DNA from: DATLFI01 sp035524895
GTDB lineage: Bacteria; Acidobacteriota; Thermoanaerobaculia; Multivoradales; Multivoraceae
DNA length: 14,037 nt
Assembly: GCA_035524895.1 (NCBI GenBank)
Contig: DATLFI010000421.1
Location: forward strand, 1-14,037
Reading direction: 5' to 3'
The position numbers and the translations under genes are program-made. Below are positions 13,941-14,037 of this stretch, one piece after another (the stretch's first letter is position 1; the number at the start of each line of letters is the position of its first letter). The notes beneath the pieces were generated by a model. That model had not been told where the DNA came from. It saw nothing but the letters and a program-made list of their open reading frames with translations, and made no database searches.

Positions 13941-14037
13941 ATGCCGGCGCGCAAGAGAACCACCAAGCCGTCCGCGGCGCCGCGGCGCCTTCCCGCCGTC
14001 CCTCGCCAGCGCGCCGTCGCGCACCTCATGGACCTGC
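13941..14037 (+). CDS. N-terminus of an unidentified protein, truncated by the window edge
   Basis: Thirty-two codons are visible, starting MPARKRTTKPSAAPRR. The start of the protein is Lys/Arg/Pro-rich and has no hydrophobic signal, which suggests a cytoplasmic or nucleic-acid-associated protein; no family is recognised. No Shine-Dalgarno sequence precedes the ATG, but a -10-like TATCTT (13929-13934) ends six bases before it, so transcription could start at the A of the ATG and give a leaderless mRNA. A -35 box at normal spacing is not clear. It lies 66 bases after the sulfur operon and in the same direction. Confidence 0.5.
   Translation, partial: MPARKRTTKPSAAPRRLPAVPRQRAVAHLMDL

Overview
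This is a GC-rich (about 70% by eye) bacterial window with tightly packed, mostly overlapping genes, many GTG starts and good Shine-Dalgarno sequences. It looks chromosomal. No transposase, integrase, rRNA, tRNA or CRISPR array was seen. The lineage cannot be fixed from sequence alone. An alternative-complex-III-like operon, a Hanks-type kinase, an R2-like ligand-binding oxidase and a possible leaderless cysteine leader peptide would fit a GC-rich soil or sediment group such as Myxococcota, related former Deltaproteobacteria or a deep actinobacterial lineage.

Region 1 (1-6664, minus strand) is a membrane redox operon. In transcription order it encodes a pentaheme cytochrome c lipoprotein, a Tat-exported molybdopterin-oxidoreductase-like subunit, a four-cluster ferredoxin-like subunit, an NrfD-type quinol-binding membrane protein and a DUF3341 membrane anchor. 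This matches actA, actB (split into B1 and B2), actC and actD of alternative complex III, a quinol:cytochrome c oxidoreductase. The actD-like gene overlaps a soluble Ser/Thr protein kinase gene by 4 bases (GTGA), and an unidentified gene starts just after it and runs off the edge.

Region 2 (6641-9119) holds three more genes: a divergent methyltransferase-like gene, an enoyl-CoA hydratase/isomerase-family gene, and on the minus strand an R2-like ligand-binding oxidase (R2lox) whose 3' end overlaps the crotonase gene. An exact 17-bp palindrome covers the likely R2lox transcription start and part of its ribosome binding site.

Region 3 (9120-13874, plus strand) is a siroheme-dependent assimilatory sulfate reduction operon: cysH (APS reductase type), cobA/sumT, sulfite reductase hemoprotein and a Met8/CysG-N-type precorrin-2 dehydrogenase. 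Every junction overlaps by 4 or 8 bases. CysH makes sulfite from activated sulfate, the sulfite reductase makes sulfide, and the other two enzymes make its siroheme precursor. The 448-base leader before cysH holds a strong promoter candidate and a 35-codon ORF that starts close to the predicted transcript 5' end and ends FCSPLTCVCS. GC hairpins follow it. This resembles a cysteine-sensing translational attenuator and is the most notable new element here. A further gene starts at 13941 and runs off the right edge.
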